Assembly: GCF_900128985.1 (NCBI RefSeq) | Contig: NZ_FQUC01000002.1 | Location: 496,001 to 560,000 of the forward strand | Source: Indolivaga macrotermitis | GTDB lineage: Bacteria > Bacteroidota > Bacteroidia > Bacteroidales > Dysgonomonadaceae | Length of the DNA: 64,000 nt | Reading direction: 5' to 3' | Shown here: in pieces, positions 34,125-43,970 of the stretch | Layout: every line of letters begins with the position of its first letter | Numbering within the stretch: the stretch's first letter is position 1 | The notes under the pieces: generated by a model | Databases searched by the model: none | Told to the model about the DNA's origin: nothing | Seen by the model: only the letters and a program-made list of their open reading frames with translations | Made by a program: the position numbers and the translations under genes

Positions 34125-35765
34125 ATGATGCCACAAGGAAAATACCGTATTATGTCTTTCAAGGAATTTGTTCCTGACAAGTTACGGTTTATTATATTAG
34201 TGTTAGGTGCAGTTATTTTTCAGTTCTCAAACAGTACTTATCTGGCGAATATCAACGAAACCGTAGGTGGGAAAGCCCTTACAGACGAAGACATAAAAAT
34301 GATCTTTTATGCCTCCATGATTGGATTGACAATGGTTTTTCCGTTGCTATTCCGTTTTAAGTTCAGACTTCCATCCCGTACAATATTACTGGTTTGTTCG
34401 TCAGTTGTTATTCTTGGGAACGTTACTGCGCTGTACTGCAGCAATGTCTTCATACTGATTCTGATTTCCTTTATTCTGGGATTCTTCCGTATGATGGGAA
34501 CATTCGAGTGTTTCTCGTCTATCAATCTGATTATAACACCGACCCGCGATTTTAGTGTATTCTATCCGTTTATCTATATGATAATATTAGGCTCTATACA
34601 ATTTTCAGGGCTCGTTAATGCAGATATTTCTTATGCTCTAAATTGGAAATACATGTATGTATTGATAGTCAGCCTGCAACTATCGTTCATGATAATTATC
34701 TTCACCCTGATGAGACCAATTCTTCTGATGAAAAGGATTCCTCTCTATCAGATCGACTGGTTAGGAATGCTTTTATGGACAGTTGTAATCTTCTTGATTT
34801 CTTTCATAGCTGAATACGGAGAGCGTCTCGATTGGTTCTATTCCAGATATATCCGTATAGCAACGGGCTCATGCATTATTTTACTAATATGTGCAATTCA
34901 ACGTATGACAGGATTGAAACGTCCTTTCATCATGCCTGAAGCATTTGCATACAGAAACGTAATAAAGTCACTGGTTCTGCTGTTCCTTCTCGAATTATTC
35001 ATCAGTACAAATACAGTAATAATGAACGCCTATCTGGGTGGATTTCTGGAATATAATATGCAACATATCAATTCTCTGAATTGGATTGTAGTTGTTGGCA
35101 TAGTACTGGGTACAGTCCTTTCCTATTATTGGCTGCACGTACGGGGAGGAGGTTATAAAGTTGCCTTTTTCGGAGGGTTCGCCTGCCTCGTATTGTATCA
35201 TTTCATTCTATACTTCACTTTCCAGCACTCAGTTGCAAAAGCAGATCTTTATGTACCTTACTTCTTATACGGAGTCGGTTATATCGTGTTGTATATAGCA
35301 ATAGTATTATATGCTGCCGACAGAGTACCATTTCCGCACTTTTTTGCAACTTTATGTATTCTCGGCTTCGTAAGATCAGGAATTGGCATGCCTATCGCCG
35401 ATAGCATTACACACAACTTATGGCATCATATCCAAGAGAAGAATGTAATGCTACTTTCTTTAGGTATGGATACTGTAGATCCGACTACCAATTCGTTATA
35501 CGGATATGTATTCAACAATGCGATAGAGGCCGGCCGTTCTATAGAAGAAGCTCAAAGCATGGCAACAAGTGCATTGTACGGAAATGTATATAAACAGGCA
35601 ATGTTATTAAGTTGGAAAGATATTTATGGTTGGTATACTCTATTCGGCGCACTGGTCTTATTAGGAATTATGTTCACCCATTACCGGAAACCATCCTTCC
35701 CTAAAATAAGGAAACTCAAAAATATCTGGAGATATGCAAGAGGTAAGGTTTACAGCAATGGATAG
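34125..35765 (+). CDS. MFS efflux pump, EmrB/DHA2-like with 14 helices
   Basis: 546 residues, very hydrophobic, with about 14 membrane helices. Together with the adjacent EmrA-like and TolC-like genes it forms a tripartite pump. The sequence is divergent from E. coli EmrB: the usual motif A after helix 2 is weak here (FRFKFRLPSRT), so the family call leans on length, topology and neighbours. Substrates may be drugs, bile acids or fatty acids. A second possible start 9 codons on (MSFKEF) is equally plausible. Confidence 0.85.
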   Translation: MMPQGKYRIMSFKEFVPDKLRFIILVLGAVIFQFSNSTYLANINETVGGKALTDEDIKMIFYASMIGLTMVFPLLFRFKFRLPSRTILLVCSSVVILGNVTALYCSNVFILILISFILGFFRMMGTFECFSSINLIITPTRDFSVFYPFIYMIILGSIQFSGLVNADISYALNWKYMYVLIVSLQLSFMIIIFTLMRPILLMKRIPLYQIDWLGMLLWTVVIFLISFIAEYGERLDWFYSRYIRIATGSCIILLICAIQRMTGLKRPFIMPEAFAYRNVIKSLVLLFLLELFISTNTVIMNAYLGGFLEYNMQHINSLNWIVVVGIVLGTVLSYYWLHVRGGGYKVAFFGGFACLVLYHFILYFTFQHSVAKADLYVPYFLYGVGYIVLYIAIVLYAADRVPFPHFFATLCILGFVRSGIGMPIADSITHNLWHHIQEKNVMLLSLGMDTVDPTTNSLYGYVFNNAIEAGRSIEEAQSMATSALYGNVYKQAMLLSWKDIYGWYTLFGALVLLGIMFTHYRKPSFPKIRKLKNIWRYARGKVYSNG

Positions 35766-35832
35766 CAATTATTTCAAATAGATCTATCTGTGAAATATCT
35801 ACATCCAGATAGAAAAGTTTGTGTTAAAATAG

Positions 35833-35876
35833 AGAAACCGTATACATAGAATTTGTGTATATGGTTTCTTTTTTAT
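35833..35876 (+). terminator. Terminator of efflux operon
   Basis: GAAACCGTATACA pairs with GTGTATATGGTTTC (one G-U), followed by T6. Confidence 0.9.
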
Positions 35877-36368
35877 TTCTTTATGTTAATAGTTCTGAAA
35901 AGCAGACACCTATTCGGAGGTAAGACCCACTGCAAAGATTGACCGACATCTCCTTTTATACATATAGAACAAAGAACAATTAATTATTCAGCATTACGGA
36001 AAAGGGCAGACAATCAAACCCACATAAACAATTAATATTAAACTACTTATAATTAATAAAAGATAGTAAAACCAGCCCATAACAAGCAGCAAGAAAGCTC
36101 TAATTAGTCAATTTGACCCCCTCTAAAAGATATTTTAACGCTGTTTTGTGTAGGAAAACATACATACATTGCAACATGAAATCCAATAACATTTTTTATT
36201 AACTAAATACTATTATTATTAAAATAACTTTCAATTAAAAATTAAAACACTCAGAAGAATATGATTTGAACTGGAGAATCCTAGAGAACACTAAAATTAG
36301 ACGTTTAATATTTTTAAGAAAAAACGTTAACCAAAACCATTTAGCTATAAATTATAAATCTAAAAAAC
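35877..36368. promoter_or_regulatory. Upstream region of susC-like gene
   Basis: About 490 bases of AT-rich DNA without a credible gene. A TACATTGC near 36165 is a poor -7 box and would give a leader of about 190 bases. A short ORF (MKSNNIFY) at 36177 is likely chance. No HTCS or sigma/anti-sigma gene lies next to the locus, so its regulator is elsewhere. Confidence 0.35.
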
Positions 36369-39300
36369 ATGCAAAAGACAATCAACAACTTTTTGTCTCT
36401 ATTTTTTATCTCGCTATTACTCTTGTGTGGGCACACACCGATTTATGCCCAACAAAAGAAGGAGATAAAAGGAACCGTTGTGGACGCCAGCGGTGAAGGT
36501 TTGATAGGTGTTTCTGTCGCAGTGACCGGAGCCTCTGTCGGTACAGTTACAGATTTGGACGGAAACTTCACATTATCGGTTCCGACAACAGCAAAAACAC
36601 TGGAAGCAAAGTATATAGGAATGAAAAACCAAACAGTTCCTATTACAGGTGATCACATTAGAATAGTTATGGAAGATAACTCCTCTGAACTGGATGAAGT
36701 AGTAGTTATCGGTTACGGAACAGTAAAGAGAAGAGACCTTACCGGGTCTGTTGTCTCCGTTCAGGGAGAAACTTTGGCTAAAGTTCCGGTAACAAGTGCA
36801 GCAGAAGCTCTTACAGGACGCTTAGCGGGGGTACAAATCACCTCTACCGATGGTTCACCGGATGCCGAAATGATTATCCGCGTACGCGGGGGTGGATCTG
36901 TTACCGGAGACAACTCTCCACTATATATTGTGGATGGTTTCCCTGTATCTAACATTAATGATATAGCATCAGCAGACATTCAGACTATTGACGTATTAAA
37001 AGATGCATCTTCAACTGCAATTTACGGATCACAAGGTGCAAATGGGGTAGTAATTATCACAACAAAATCAGCAAAGGGAGGAAAGACCTCAGTTTCGTAC
37101 AATGGTTATCTCCAATCTAAGAAACTGTCAAAAAAGATGAAAGTTCTGAATCCTTACGAGTACGTAATGTGGAACTACGAACTTGCACTATTTGATGGAG
37201 ACGATGGTTTGAAAAATGTAACCCAAAGATATGGTTATTACGATGATTATGACCTTTATAAATACCAAGATGGTATCGACTGGCAAGAAGACATGTTTGG
37301 AGCCAGTGTATTGTCATACCAACACAATGTTAGTATTAATGGTGGGAGCGATAAAACAAAATTCGGATTAAGTGCGACATGGAATAAAAATGGCGGTTTA
37401 ATGCCTAATAATGACTATGAGCGTATAAACGTAAATTTCAAGCTAAGCCACGAAATTTCTAAAACGTTACGATTCTCGGCCAATGCTCGTGTTATTGACA
37501 CAGAAACGAATGGTTCAGGTACATCAGGAAGTACTTATAAAGTACGTACAACCAGCGCAGTAAACTCTCCTGCTACCCTTGGACTCGATGGTGTAAAAAT
37601 TGTAGATCCGGGTTCAATGACAGATGAAGAATATCAAGAATGGCTAAACAGTAATGTATCTCTGAGCGAACAAGCATCCTGGTATTGGCAACGGAAAAAC
37701 GAAAAGACGTATAACTTTACAGGAAGTCTGGACTGGGATATTCTAAAAAGTCTGACCTATCGTATTGAAGCCGGATACGAGTATCGTTTCGACGAAAAGA
37801 AAAACTGGTGGGGAGAACACACCTCCAATGCTTCTTATGTAGGTGGTTTACCTTTAGCTGAATGGACTAAAACAAACAGGACAACCCTACGTGTGGCTAA
37901 TACTTTATCATGGAACCAGACTTTCAATAAAGACCACAAAGTTGATGTTATGGTCGGACAAGAAATAGTATCTAAACGATCTAATTATAACTATATGTAT
38001 GGCACTCACTTCAGTGTAGACTTTTCCCCTGAAAAAGTATTTGCGAATATGAGCTCGGGGGCTTCTATCGGGACAAAAAGTATTAAAAGCTATATTAACC
38101 GCGATGATAATTTGGCCTCATTCTTTGGACGTGCCGGATATAATTACAAAGAACGTTATCTGGCTACGCTGACTTTACGAGCTGATGGTTCGACTAAATT
38201 TGCTAAAGGCAATCAATGGGGATATTTTCCTGCCGGAGCATTAGCTTGGCGTGTTATCGAAGAGCCATTTATGGAAGGGATTAAAAATTCCTTAGCCCTC
38301 TCAAATTTAAAATTGAGGGTTAGTTATGGAGAAGCTGGTAATAACCGCATCGGAGATGCTTTATTTGAGCCTAACTATGGACTATTTGATACTAAGACCT
38401 ATGGGCTAGGTGACAGACAAAATACCTATTATGCCTCAGCAAACAAGCAATTGCCAAACCCTGATTTGAAATGGGAAACGACCATAACTCGTAACTTAGC
38501 TTTGGACTTTGGACTGTGGGGGGAACGGTTAAATGGTAGTATAGAATTTTATAAAAATACAGCAAAAGACCTGTTGATAGAAAGACCGATTGTAGCCCCT
38601 GGATACGAAACGACGGTAGAAAATACAGCCCAAACAACAAATAAAGGGTTTGAAGTCACCCTTAACGGATTTATAATTAACAAAAAAGATTTTTATCTGA
38701 ATGCGAACTTTAACATTGGGTTCAATAAATCAAATGTCGACAAGATTGCCAAAGGTATTTCTCTTATGGAATTTGGATCAGGATGGGCAGGAACAGACCT
38801 AAAGGGAAGTAATGATTATCATGTAATGGTAGGCAAGCCTGTCGGTCAAATATATGGATGGGTTACAGATGGTTACTATACAACAAATGATTTTACATCT
38901 TACGACGAATCGAGCAAAACTTATATTCTTAAAGACGGTGTTGCTGACTTAAAAGGTTTGACCGGAAGCAGAATTGGGGTTCGTCCGGGGACCATAAAGT
39001 TTAAGGATTTAGATGGAAACGGGATTATAGACGATAATGACCGTACTATAATAGGTGACACTAACCCGGATTTTACCGGAGGTTTCGGGATAAACGCAGG
39101 TTATAAAGGATTTGACTTTACCATGATGTTCAACTTTGTATATGGTAATGATATTTATAATGCAAATAAGATTGCCACATCGCAACAATATAGAACCAGT
39201 AATTATCAGTCCAACCTATTGTCTTTCATGAATTCCAATAACCGTTACTCATATTTGGATAGAAATACCGGAACATTAGTAACCGATCTGGCCACTTTAG

Positions 39301-39653
39301 CTGAAATGAACGAAGGAGCTAATGCTAAACAATACTGGTCTCCGGCCTCATTTGGGAATGCAACTGTTGTGCCTCACTCATGGGCTATTGAAGACGGATC
39401 TTTCCTACGTTTACAAAACGTTACACTTGGTTATACATTACCAAAGACTATAACCCGTAAATTTATGTGTGAGCAATTCCGTATTTACTGTACATTAAAC
39501 AATGTGTGGGTATGGACTAAATACTCAGGATATGACCCTGAAGTATATTCTCCGATAAGAGGATCGTCTTCATCAAACCTAACTCCTGGTGTAGATTACT
39601 CTGCTTATCCAAAGAGCTTTTCTTATACATTCGGTGTGAATCTTACATTCTAA
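36369..39653 (+). CDS. SusC/RagA-type TonB-linked outer-membrane transporter
   Basis: 1094 residues. Signal peptide about 1-28, a carboxypeptidase-D-like repeat at 31-105 (IKGTVVDASGEGLIGVSV), the TonB box region LDEVVVIGYGTVKRRDLTG, a plug to about 230 (PLYIVDGFPVSNIND, STAIYGSQGANGVVIITTK) and a large barrel ending in FGVNLTF. No STN domain precedes the repeat, so control by an anti-sigma factor through this protein is unlikely. With the SusD partner 18 bases on it imports oligosaccharides; the surroundings point to a pectic glycan. Confidence 0.97.
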   Translation: MQKTINNFLSLFFISLLLLCGHTPIYAQQKKEIKGTVVDASGEGLIGVSVAVTGASVGTVTDLDGNFTLSVPTTAKTLEAKYIGMKNQTVPITGDHIRIVMEDNSSELDEVVVIGYGTVKRRDLTGSVVSVQGETLAKVPVTSAAEALTGRLAGVQITSTDGSPDAEMIIRVRGGGSVTGDNSPLYIVDGFPVSNINDIASADIQTIDVLKDASSTAIYGSQGANGVVIITTKSAKGGKTSVSYNGYLQSKKLSKKMKVLNPYEYVMWNYELALFDGDDGLKNVTQRYGYYDDYDLYKYQDGIDWQEDMFGASVLSYQHNVSINGGSDKTKFGLSATWNKNGGLMPNNDYERINVNFKLSHEISKTLRFSANARVIDTETNGSGTSGSTYKVRTTSAVNSPATLGLDGVKIVDPGSMTDEEYQEWLNSNVSLSEQASWYWQRKNEKTYNFTGSLDWDILKSLTYRIEAGYEYRFDEKKNWWGEHTSNASYVGGLPLAEWTKTNRTTLRVANTLSWNQTFNKDHKVDVMVGQEIVSKRSNYNYMYGTHFSVDFSPEKVFANMSSGASIGTKSIKSYINRDDNLASFFGRAGYNYKERYLATLTLRADGSTKFAKGNQWGYFPAGALAWRVIEEPFMEGIKNSLALSNLKLRVSYGEAGNNRIGDALFEPNYGLFDTKTYGLGDRQNTYYASANKQLPNPDLKWETTITRNLALDFGLWGERLNGSIEFYKNTAKDLLIERPIVAPGYETTVENTAQTTNKGFEVTLNGFIINKKDFYLNANFNIGFNKSNVDKIAKGISLMEFGSGWAGTDLKGSNDYHVMVGKPVGQIYGWVTDGYYTTNDFTSYDESSKTYILKDGVADLKGLTGSRIGVRPGTIKFKDLDGNGIIDDNDRTIIGDTNPDFTGGFGINAGYKGFDFTMMFNFVYGNDIYNANKIATSQQYRTSNYQSNLLSFMNSNNRYSYLDRNTGTLVTDLATLAEMNEGANAKQYWSPASFGNATVVPHSWAIEDGSFLRLQNVTLGYTLPKTITRKFMCEQFRIYCTLNNVWVWTKYSGYDPEVYSPIRGSSSSNLTPGVDYSAYPKSFSYTFGVNLTF

Positions 39654-39671
39654 ATCATAAAAAGAAAAACG

Positions 39672-41642
39672 ATGAAAAAATATACATTATCAACACTGTT
39701 AAGTCTGAGCCTACTGGCAGGATTCACTTCTTGTAGTGATTTTCTGGATGTAGATTCTCCTTCGACTTTTACTCCCAAATATGTATTCTCCAATGCGAAC
39801 GATGCCCAGAAGGCGGTATTGGGAGTTTATGCTTTATTTACCCAAGATACTTACACATCACGTATGTCGGCCGTATGGATGCAAAATACCGATGTCGAGG
39901 TTACTGTTCCCAGCGCTAGCCCCGATGGTACCCGCCGGGATATATGGAGCCTTCAAGCTGGTCGTTTAGCTAATTTTCAAGATGTTTACAAAGCCTGGCA
40001 GGACTGTTATCTGGCTATAGACCGGGCTAACCAATGTATAGAAGGTATTCAGGCCAGTGGTGCAGCTAATGAACCCGATATGAAAATGTTATTAGGTGAA
40101 GCATATGCCTTACGTGCTTACAGATATTTCTTATTATGCAATTTCTGGGGGGATGTTCCCTATTTCAGGGAAGCAGCCAAAGTAGGAATGGAACTGGATA
40201 TCCCTAAGACTGATAAAAACTACATTTATTCAGGCATGATACAAGACCTTGTCAATTGTGAAGGAGATATGTATTTTGCCGATGCAATGGGAGAAACCGG
40301 TTTAGAACGGACGAATAGAGAATTTGCTCTGGGAATGATTGCCCGTATGGCTCTTTTCCGTGCAGGATACGGTACAACAATAGATGGTTCGATGAAACGC
40401 GCGGATGATTACTTAAATATATCAAGTGATGAGGCCCTGGCTGTGACATATACCTATAACGGAGTTGAAAAAACAGCGCGTACTTCCACAGAATACTATC
40501 AACTGGCAAAAGATTATTGCGAGAAGTTGATTAATCTGAAAGATCGTGCACTGAATTCTAATTTTGCACAGATATTTAAGAACCAATGTCAATGGATAAA
40601 GCCTTTAAACGACGATATCCTTTTTGAAATAGGCTTTGGAGATACTAATAGTGGAGGTGATGTAGGTTGGTGTATCGGCGTCACTGTAACAGCCAGTTCT
40701 AAAGGCACTACAACCATCCAGGTAGGTTTGAGTCCGGCATATTACTATTCATTTGACCGTAAAGATGTGCGTCGTGACGCTACTATATCTAAGATAAAAT
40801 ACTCCAGCGATACTAAACAAGAAGCAAAAGCATCCACAGAGTTAGATGTAGCTAAATGGAATAGGCTTTGGTTAGCTTCTAGTCCAGGGGCAAGCTCTTC
40901 TAAAGGTACAGGTATCAACTGGCCGGTTATGAGATATTCTGAAGTATTATTGATGCTGGCCGAAGCTGAGAATGAACTAAATGGTCCCACTCAATTAGCC
41001 AAGAACATGCTTATAAGGGTTCGTGAACGTGCCTTTACATCAGGAGATCATTCAGAGAAAGTAACTGCCTATGTAAATAAGCTAACTAACAAAGATAGTT
41101 TCTTCAATGCTATTGTTGATGAGCGCGCATGGGAATTCGGGGGAGAAGGTCTTCGTAAGTTCGATCTTGGTCGCTGGAATATCTATGGTAAAAAGATCGT
41201 CGAAACTAAAAAGATCCTAAACAATATTGGACAAGCTGCTTATGGACTGAATATGAATGATCCGGAAGTTGCCAAATATGCCGACTACGCAACCGAATTG
41301 TACTATCAAAGAAGCAATGGAACCATTACATTCCTTAACGATTATTATAATCCAGACAAAGTTCCAACCAATGTAGTGGATGCTGACGTTTTGGATAATG
41401 CGGGAAATGAAGGTGCCTACGCTAAAATAAACTGGGCTAAGAGTCTCTATAACCAAATGAAAAATACAGATGGAACTATTACCGGATACCAAAGCGCTAA
41501 TTATACCATTTATTCATGGAGAGGATATACAGACGAAAGCGGTGTTTCTGCAGTACCATTTTTGTTACCGATTGGAGCACAGACTGTAGCTAATAGTGAA
41601 TACTTGACTAATGATGGTTACGGGCTTGTAACAAATCAATAA
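39672..41642 (+). CDS. SusD/RagB-type surface glycan-binding lipoprotein
   Basis: 656 residues with a lipoprotein signal (GFTSC, Cys21). The SusD helices are recognisable: WKDCYLAIDRANQCI-like segment (AWQDCYLAIDRANQCIEG), LGEAYALRAYRYFLLCNFWGDVPYF near 140-165 and the C-terminal VMRYSEVLLMLAEAENELNG plus DERAWEFGGEGLRKFDLGRW. It caps the SusC barrel and presents glycan. It is longer than classical SusD proteins, with an extra C-terminal segment. Confidence 0.97.
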   Translation: MKKYTLSTLLSLSLLAGFTSCSDFLDVDSPSTFTPKYVFSNANDAQKAVLGVYALFTQDTYTSRMSAVWMQNTDVEVTVPSASPDGTRRDIWSLQAGRLANFQDVYKAWQDCYLAIDRANQCIEGIQASGAANEPDMKMLLGEAYALRAYRYFLLCNFWGDVPYFREAAKVGMELDIPKTDKNYIYSGMIQDLVNCEGDMYFADAMGETGLERTNREFALGMIARMALFRAGYGTTIDGSMKRADDYLNISSDEALAVTYTYNGVEKTARTSTEYYQLAKDYCEKLINLKDRALNSNFAQIFKNQCQWIKPLNDDILFEIGFGDTNSGGDVGWCIGVTVTASSKGTTTIQVGLSPAYYYSFDRKDVRRDATISKIKYSSDTKQEAKASTELDVAKWNRLWLASSPGASSSKGTGINWPVMRYSEVLLMLAEAENELNGPTQLAKNMLIRVRERAFTSGDHSEKVTAYVNKLTNKDSFFNAIVDERAWEFGGEGLRKFDLGRWNIYGKKIVETKKILNNIGQAAYGLNMNDPEVAKYADYATELYYQRSNGTITFLNDYYNPDKVPTNVVDADVLDNAGNEGAYAKINWAKSLYNQMKNTDGTITGYQSANYTIYSWRGYTDESGVSAVPFLLPIGAQTVANSEYLTNDGYGLVTNQ

Positions 41643-41659
41643 ATTAAAGAATATACATT

Positions 41660-43288
41660 ATGAATAAAATACTGAAATATAGCATAATGGCAATAACATC
41701 CATACTTTTTGCAAGTTTCTTTGCAAGCTGTAACGATGATGATGATTTGTCAGCAGACCGCTTGTTTCGCCCTCAGGTTAACGAGACTTTTATTTCGGGT
41801 ACTTATTTTACATTGAAATGGGATAAGTATGAAGGGGCAGAATCTTTTGAACTGGCACTGTCTACCGATACATTTAAAACTACTCTCCGAACAGTAACAA
41901 CAGATACCACTTTTTTCACCTTTGATGATCTTGAATATGATACAAATTATCAGGTAATGATGAGATCCGTTGGGGGAGGTCTGGAATCTAATTATACTTC
42001 GTACTATATAACAACACAAGATTATCCGGTAAGTATTGAAGCTCTCACGGATGCCGATATTATCGATACACAAGTAAAAATAACTTGGGATGATATTAAC
42101 TATGATCAATTCGAAATCCGCTTAGGAAAGAAAGGAGAAGTAGTATCAACAATTGATGTTACTGACGATGACAATCAGACAAAGCAAATGATTATATCAG
42201 AGCTTGATCCCGCGACATCTTACTCTGTATATACATACGTACTGGAAGATGGAGAAATGATATATAAAGGTAAAAGACAGTTCAAAACAGCGGCTGCACA
42301 AGTTTATGAAGGAGAAGTATTCGACCTGAGAGGACTAAGCGACGAGGAAAGTTTGAACCTTATAACTCCTGAATATATATCCAACATTAATACCAACTAT
42401 CCTGATGGTGCAACTATTGTTCTAAAAGGAGGTACTGTATATAACATAAATAACGCTATCGAACTGAAAGGAAATATTACATTCATTACAGGTCTAACTT
42501 TTAGCGGAAATGCAGTAATGGCTATTGATAACAATTTCGTAGTTCCATCATCTTCTACTGTAAGTAATGTTAGGTTCGAGAAAGTCTTCTTTACTGAAGG
42601 TCCTACCAAACCTAGAGATTCTGGCAATTATGGAGGAACATACGTCTTCAACTTTAATCAGTCAAATGCGACTCTTGAAAATCTGACATTCGAAAGTTGT
42701 GTTATAAAATACAAACGTGGAGTGATCAGGTCACAGACTCAAGCAACGATCAATAATATTACTATCAATAATTGTGTAATAGATTCTATCGGAGGATATG
42801 GTATTGTCAACAACGACAATGACAATTCGGTTATAGCAAATGTCAAGATTACCAATTCTACAATATCACATGCCGAGAAATTCCTTGTAGGAGCAAAAGG
42901 TCCAAGTATTACTTCTATTTTGGTTGAAAACGTAACAGTATGCTATTCTCCTAAGGGATCTGGTAATTATCTATTTGACTATAATGGCAAAGATATTCCT
43001 GGAGGATTAACTGTGAAGAATTCAATATTTGGAGCAGGTTGGGGATCTACTGTAAATGGTATGAGAAGTAGTTCCAGCAAGATAACATTTGATAAGTGTT
43101 TCCGGGCAAGTGATTTGGAATGGACTGTTGCTGCCGGAGCGACAGCACCTACTGCTCCAATTGATGACTTGACCAACCTCAACAAAAAGACCACTGAGCT
43201 CTTCCAAAATCCGGATAAGGGAGACTTCACTATAATTGATAGCGATACAAAAGCTAGAAAGATAGGTGACCCACGTTGGTTGAACTAA
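41660..43288 (+). CDS. Surface lipoprotein, DUF4957/DUF5123-like with Fn3 domains
   Basis: 542 residues with lipobox FFASC (Cys24) and an acidic NDDDD after it, a surface-export signal in Bacteroidetes lipoproteins. Residues about 40-120 and 125-210 look like two fibronectin type III domains (FTLKWDKYEGAESFELAL and KITWDDINYDQFEIRLG). The rest is a right-handed beta-helix with repeated turns (ENLTFESCVIKYKRG, INNITINNCVID) and ends in ARKIGDPRW, as in DUF5123 proteins. It is third after susC-susD, so it is a glycan-binding protein or a lyase-like enzyme. No catalytic set is obvious. Confidence 0.82.
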   Translation: MNKILKYSIMAITSILFASFFASCNDDDDLSADRLFRPQVNETFISGTYFTLKWDKYEGAESFELALSTDTFKTTLRTVTTDTTFFTFDDLEYDTNYQVMMRSVGGGLESNYTSYYITTQDYPVSIEALTDADIIDTQVKITWDDINYDQFEIRLGKKGEVVSTIDVTDDDNQTKQMIISELDPATSYSVYTYVLEDGEMIYKGKRQFKTAAAQVYEGEVFDLRGLSDEESLNLITPEYISNINTNYPDGATIVLKGGTVYNINNAIELKGNITFITGLTFSGNAVMAIDNNFVVPSSSTVSNVRFEKVFFTEGPTKPRDSGNYGGTYVFNFNQSNATLENLTFESCVIKYKRGVIRSQTQATINNITINNCVIDSIGGYGIVNNDNDNSVIANVKITNSTISHAEKFLVGAKGPSITSILVENVTVCYSPKGSGNYLFDYNGKDIPGGLTVKNSIFGAGWGSTVNGMRSSSSKITFDKCFRASDLEWTVAAGATAPTAPIDDLTNLNKKTTELFQNPDKGDFTIIDSDTKARKIGDPRWLN

Positions 43289-43310
43289 ACGACATCAACT
43301 TATTATATAA

Positions 43311-43341
43311 AAAAGGAGGCTTTAACAGCCTCCTTTTTTTA
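43311..43341 (+). terminator. Terminator of susCD operon
   Basis: AAAGGAGGCT pairs with AGCCTCCTTT, followed by T-rich sequence. Confidence 0.9.
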
Positions 43342-43413
43342 TTTCTGATCATCAAAAGCCTTGTTCTACAAAAACGAAAAAACTATATTTGGAACTCTAA
43401 TAAATCTGATATT

Positions 43414-43908
43414 ATGACAAAAACACTAAACGAATATGTATCCATATATAAGACACAATTAGGAAAAGGAGATATCCAAAAGGCTTACACGGGATTAGTA
43501 AAATACATATTACATTTAAAGTCCTATTTATCAAAGAGAATAGATAAACAATTTACATTCGGAAATGTCTCACCGGGATATATGGATTATACATATTTTG
43601 CTTTCTTCGATGAGTTTCTAAGAAATAAAGAGTTACGTTTCGGAATAGTTCTTAATCATACTGAAATCAGATTTGAGTTATGGTTAATGGGTCAAAATGC
43701 TAAAACCCAAAGAAAATACTGGGATATTCTAAAAGCTACAAAATGGAATAAAGATCAGATATTGATGCCTAAATATTCCGTTCTAGAAGTGGTTTTAATC
43801 GAAAATCCTGATTTTAATGATCCGGACACACTATCTCTCAATATTGAAGAAAAAGTAAATCATATTACCGGAGAGATTATCCAATTTCTTAAGAGTGAAA
43901 CAAAATAA
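43414..43908 (+). CDS. DUF7000-like small protein
   Basis: 164 residues from the ATG at 43414 (MTKTLNEYV); the frame is open from 43276 but that part contains the susCD terminator. The sequence has no signal peptide. Segments YLSKRIDKQFTFGNVSPGYMDYTYF and RFELWLMGQNAKTQRKYWDIL resemble a small family of cytoplasmic proteins that I recall as DUF7000. Its role is unknown and unrelated to the glycan genes as far as I can see. Confidence 0.6.
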   Translation: MTKTLNEYVSIYKTQLGKGDIQKAYTGLVKYILHLKSYLSKRIDKQFTFGNVSPGYMDYTYFAFFDEFLRNKELRFGIVLNHTEIRFELWLMGQNAKTQRKYWDILKATKWNKDQILMPKYSVLEVVLIENPDFNDPDTLSLNIEEKVNHITGEIIQFLKSETK

Positions 43909-43918
43909 GCCACAAAGA

Positions 43919-43955
43919 AAACGGGTCTATATAATCATATATATAGACCCGTTCT
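43919..43955. terminator. Bidirectional terminator
   Basis: AACGGGTCTATATA pairs with TATATAGACCCGTT between converging genes. Confidence 0.9.
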
Positions 43956-43970
43956 TTAATATAGCAATGA

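Noticed and set aside
36177-36203. Short ORF MKSNNIFY as a leader peptide for susC
   Set aside because: No hairpin follows, the promoter box is poor, and the region is very AT-rich.
43276-43413. Longer start for the DUF7000-like gene
   Set aside because: This part overlaps the end of the previous gene and contains its terminator.
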